Source of the DNA: Afipia sp.
Lineage (GTDB): Bacteria; Pseudomonadota; Alphaproteobacteria; Rhizobiales; Xanthobacteraceae
Direction: 5' to 3'
Length of the DNA: 64,000 nucleotides
Assembly (NCBI GenBank): GCA_024508675.1
Contig: JANINQ010000006.1
Location: 291,246-355,245 of the forward strand
Shown: positions 61,576 through 64,000 of the stretch, piece after piece
Position numbering within the stretch: position 1 is the first letter of the stretch
Layout: the number at the start of each line of letters is the position of its first letter
Notes under the pieces: model-generated
The model's database searches: none
Seen by the model: only the letters and a program-made list of their open reading frames with translations
Told to the model about the DNA's origin: nothing
Position numbers and translations under genes: made by a program

Positions 61576-62667
61576 ATGAGCGATCGCGCAGAGGATAGCG
61601 AGTTCAAGGCCTGGCACGCGGTCGCCGATCTTTATCATGCTTATTTCACCGGCCTCGTGATGTCGCTGGTGACACGCCGTAGCGCCGCCGATGCCGCGGA
61701 GTTCATGTTTCGCGTGTTCCGGCGCCAGCATCACGAGCGTTTTCTCGCCGGCATCGCAAAATTCGGCCTGACCAATGCGCCGCATGCGGTTGCCGCCGCG
61801 CAGTATCACTATCTCAGCAACCAGATCGGCGGCGTGAACGTCGAATACATGCGCGAGTCCGACCGCAAGGCATGGATACGCTATCCGCCGCCGCGTTGGG
61901 TCTGGCGCGGCACGGCGATCTGCGCGATTCCGGGCGAAGTGTCCGCGGGCATGCTGCGCGGCTGGCATGCGCACAACGGCGTCTCGTTCAAGAATCCGCG
62001 CATGGGCTTCGTCTGCACCAAGCAGACCGTCGACGGCCAGAACGGCCTCGAGGGCTTCTATTACGAATACGACCGGGATCTTCTGCCGGAGGAGCGGCTG
62101 GTGTTCGCGCGGCATCTGGAAGCGCCGCCGTTCGATCCCGCGCTTGCGCCGAAGCTCGCGACCGATACGTGGCCGCGTTCACGGTTGGAAAAAGCCTATC
62201 GCAACTATGCGATGGAATATGTCCGCTCCTCGCTGCCGGTGATCGTCAATCAGTTCAGCCCGTCCGATGCTGGCCACCTTCTGTATCTGACCGGCAAGCT
62301 GGTCGGCATGCAGTTCTATCCCGACATCGCCGCAAGTTTTCCCGCAGGTCATGATTCCGGTCCGCAGGGCTTTGGTGCATTCCTGCTCGAGTTCCTGCGC
62401 GCCGAAGGCGACGAGGCCGATCTTGGCCACGCCCATGGCCGCGTGACGATCTCACAGAAGCAATGGGGCTTGATCACCAGCGTGCCCGACTATCATCCGA
62501 TGTGCCTGCAGGCGCTGCGCGGATTGATCGAAGGCCTGATGACGGCGCACGACCGGCGACTGGCGCTGGATTTCACCGCCGAGAATGATCGCGCACCCGG
62601 CCCGCTGCGATGGACCATCACGCAAAAGCCGCTTGCACCGACCGACGACGGACGCTTTCCGGCCTAG
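61576..62667 (+). CDS. Conserved hypothetical protein (363 aa), unknown
   Basis: Not recognised. It is a 363-residue soluble protein without signal peptide or membrane helix. Notable features are RRQHHERFLAGIAKFGL near residues 50-66, the AWIRYPPPRWVWRGTAICAIP segment (aromatic and Pro-rich), GWHAHNGVSFKNPRMGFVC, YYEYDRD, and DEADLGHAHGRVTISQKQWG. The His, Trp and aromatic residues suggest an enzyme or ligand-binding fold. The start lies 11 bases after GST, which points to coexpression. Confidence 0.7.
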   Translation: MSDRAEDSEFKAWHAVADLYHAYFTGLVMSLVTRRSAADAAEFMFRVFRRQHHERFLAGIAKFGLTNAPHAVAAAQYHYLSNQIGGVNVEYMRESDRKAWIRYPPPRWVWRGTAICAIPGEVSAGMLRGWHAHNGVSFKNPRMGFVCTKQTVDGQNGLEGFYYEYDRDLLPEERLVFARHLEAPPFDPALAPKLATDTWPRSRLEKAYRNYAMEYVRSSLPVIVNQFSPSDAGHLLYLTGKLVGMQFYPDIAASFPAGHDSGPQGFGAFLLEFLRAEGDEADLGHAHGRVTISQKQWGLITSVPDYHPMCLQALRGLIEGLMTAHDRRLALDFTAENDRAPGPLRWTITQKPLAPTDDGRFPA

Positions 62668-62780
62668 ATCCTTCACGCGTCGACAGCATCATCCCCGCGG
62701 CACAAATCAACGCGGCAGGGCGTTGCGACATTCCACGTTCCGCGCACGACACACGCGCGGTGGAGCACCGGACAGCAAAA

Positions 62781-62806
62781 CGCCGCCCCAGGAGGCGGCG
62801 TTTTTC
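62781..62806. terminator. Bidirectional terminator
   Basis: CGCCGCC / GGCGGCG stem with six-base loop, preceded by AAAA and followed by TTTTT, so it can end both the 61.6-62.7 kb plus unit and the 62.8-63.5 kb minus gene. Confidence 0.92.
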
Positions 62807-62830
62807 AAATGTAGCCAGCGACAGTAAGGC

Positions 62831-63454
62831 TTATTCATCGTCCTTCATCATCGCGGCCAGCTTGTCGTAATACTTGCCGACCAATTCGATGTTGGCCTTG
62901 TATTCGAGCGCCGGCGGCGGCGACTTCAGAGCGGCATTGATCTCGGCCAGCGCTTCTTTCTTCTCAGCGGCGGGCATTTTCTTGTCGGCCTGGATCTCCG
63001 CCAGCTGCTGCTTCAGCACGGCTTCGGGGCCGACATAGGTCTTGGTCTTGGGATCGAATCCACTCATCACCAGATCGATGTTGGACTGCACGATGGCGTA
63101 ATCGGCATAGTTCGCAAAGCCGTATTTCTTCGCCACCTCATCGAGCTTGCCGAGCATGTTCGGCGCGCCTTTCGCACCTGGCTTGGGCGCGTCCTGATCG
63201 CCCAGCGCATCGAAATCCTTCTGCGACGCCAGCACCGATTCGATCTGCTTCTCGGTGAGCGCCACCTGTTTGGCCTCGGGAGCCGGCGCAGGAGCGGCTT
63301 CCTTTGCCGGAGCCTGCTTGGCGGGCGCCTGTTTGGCAGGAGCGGGCTGCTGCTTGGCTTGGGCGAACGCGGCATCGCTCAGCGCCATTGCGCCAAGCAG
63401 GCAGGTGGCAGCCAGCGCGAGGGCAGCAATCGGGGAGCGGACGGCAATGCGCAT
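62831..63454 (-). CDS. Periplasmic hypothetical protein with Ala/Pro/Lys-rich linker
   Basis: 207-residue protein. The signal peptide covers residues 1-32 (cleavage near AFAQ). A repetitive linker (QAPAKQAPAKEAAPAPAPEA) lies at about 35-60. The C-terminal domain, about 140 residues and mainly helical, contains VAKKYGFANYADYAIVQSNIDLVMSGFDP. The function is unknown. It is probably tethered or peptidoglycan-associated because of the linker; that is inference. A CAGGAGAT ribosome site precedes the ATG. Confidence 0.8.
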   Translation of the reverse strand: MRIAVRSPIAALALAATCLLGAMALSDAAFAQAKQQPAPAKQAPAKQAPAKEAAPAPAPEAKQVALTEKQIESVLASQKDFDALGDQDAPKPGAKGAPNMLGKLDEVAKKYGFANYADYAIVQSNIDLVMSGFDPKTKTYVGPEAVLKQQLAEIQADKKMPAAEKKEALAEINAALKSPPPALEYKANIELVGKYYDKLAAMMKDDE

Positions 63455-63777
63455 GAATATCTCCTGAGGGTGGATCGGATGAAAAGCAGTCGGGAGGAAT
63501 CAGAGTCCGGTTCAAGACCGTGCCAGATGATTGTCGCAGATCATGACAAAAACAAAGCAACAGGGCGTGTTCCGATTCCGAATCCAGCCGGACGCGGATT
63601 GCGTGTTGCATGCGCGGCCGCTCGATCAGGCACGCCGTCACGCAACTCGCTTTGCCGAGCGTGCAGCACACCGGTGACAACAGGCGATGCGCAGCCCAAA
63701 CGCAAAAACGCCGCCTCCCAAAGGAGACGGCGTTTTGTGTATCGAACATCGTATGAGGAGAATTTCTGTCCTTTGCA
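63455..63777. other. Spacer between the hypothetical gene and the rrn operon
   Basis: Holds the rrn terminator at 63704-63736 and nothing else I can support. No tRNA was found between the 5S gene and the terminator. Confidence 0.6.
63704..63736 (-). terminator. rrn operon terminator
   Basis: An AAAACGCCG-rich stem with one internal mismatch and a four-base loop ends in TTTTT on the minus strand, 42 bases after the 5S gene. Confidence 0.9.
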
Positions 63778-63895
63778 GGCCTGGCAGCGACCTACTCTCC
63801 CAGGGCTTGAGCCATAGTACCATTGGCGCTGAAGAGTTTAACGGCCGAGTTCGGAATGGGATCGGGTTGAGGCTCTTCGCTAAAACCACCAGGCC
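63778..63895 (-). rRNA. 5S ribosomal RNA
   Basis: On the minus strand the gene has the conserved core CCGATCCCATTCCGAACTCG and the 3' part GGGAGAGTAGGTCGCTGCC. The ends pair through GGCCTGG / CCAGGCC. Boundaries are within a few bases. Confidence 0.95.
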
Positions 63896-63959
63896 GGCGA
63901 AGGACAGAAATACGAAGCAATCTCGTCATCACACACAGAGTGTGTGTGGACATTGAAAA

Positions 63960-64000
63960 TGAGAGCAATCAAGCCAATCGAACGATTAGTACCGGTAAGC
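63960..64000 (-). rRNA. 23S ribosomal RNA, 3' end (cut by window)
   Basis: The minus strand reads GCTTACCGGTACTAATCG then a GGCTTGATTG tail, the typical 3' end of alphaproteobacterial 23S. Only about 40 bases lie inside the window. The 64-base spacer to 5S has a GTGTGTG stem-loop suited to processing. Confidence 0.85.

Overview
The window comes from the chromosome of a flagellated alphaproteobacterium, most likely order Hyphomicrobiales and probably the Bradyrhizobium/Rhodopseudomonas/Afipia group (Nitrobacteraceae). The base composition is high in GC. Supporting genes and sites are a SciP (DUF1153) cell-cycle regulator with CtrA-type TTAA sites, a Caulobacter-like fliF-fliG-fliH-fliN-flbD operon, homospermidine synthase, a BA14K-type protein, an alphaproteobacterial Zur palindrome and a rhizobial-type initiator tRNA. 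No prophage, transposase, CRISPR array or plasmid function was found. The mobile-like DNA consists only of short palindromic repeats.

Layout. 1-9.6 kb: mnmA (minus strand), then a flagellar block: fliK-flgD behind a sigma-54-type promoter, sciP, and fliF-G-H-N-flbD behind CtrA-type sites. FlbD is the sigma-54 activator that would be expected to switch on fliK-flgD. 9.6-21 kb: mixed housekeeping and envelope genes (SRPBCC protein, aminotransferase, DUF4345 plus a microprotein, RecD-like helicase, GT-C-like membrane protein, BA14K protein, NylB-like serine hydrolase, diguanylate cyclase, outer-membrane barrel). 21-29 kb: kdsD, an NfeD-stomatin pair, hemH, and dcp-DUF1007-NicO metal transporter, the last with a palindromic repeat translated inside its N-terminus.

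29.2-35.3 kb is a polyamine region. A roughly 470-base leader of speF type, with two mutually exclusive hairpins, precedes ornithine decarboxylase. A GNAT, a RidA protein, two tandem Rnk/GreA-C-like proteins and homospermidine synthase follow. 35.3-43.8 kb carries MgtC, then (minus strand) a predicted zinc regulon: Zur palindrome, His-rich microprotein, znuC-znuB-znuA, CobW-type GTPase and a WD40 protein. A split permease pair, crcB and sodB come next.

43.9-62.7 kb is catabolic: MFS transporter, GNAT, alkylsulfatase, cupin, a FAD 2-hydroxyacid dehydrogenase with a mandelate-racemase-like enzyme facing a TetR regulator, a ketopantoate-reductase-like protein, acyl-CoA dehydrogenase, initiator tRNA-fMet, coniferyl-aldehyde-type dehydrogenase, GMC oxidoreductase, an atypical SDR, MBL hydrolase, FAH-family enzyme, GST and an unknown protein. 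The window ends in the 3' end of an rrn operon on the minus strand (terminator, 5S, start of 23S).

The most distinctive systems are the polyamine leader attenuator, the Zur operon with its His-rich microprotein and WD40 partner, the co-located CtrA/SciP/FlbD circuit, and the paired CTAG-ended palindromic elements. All calls come from reading the sequence. No database search was run.
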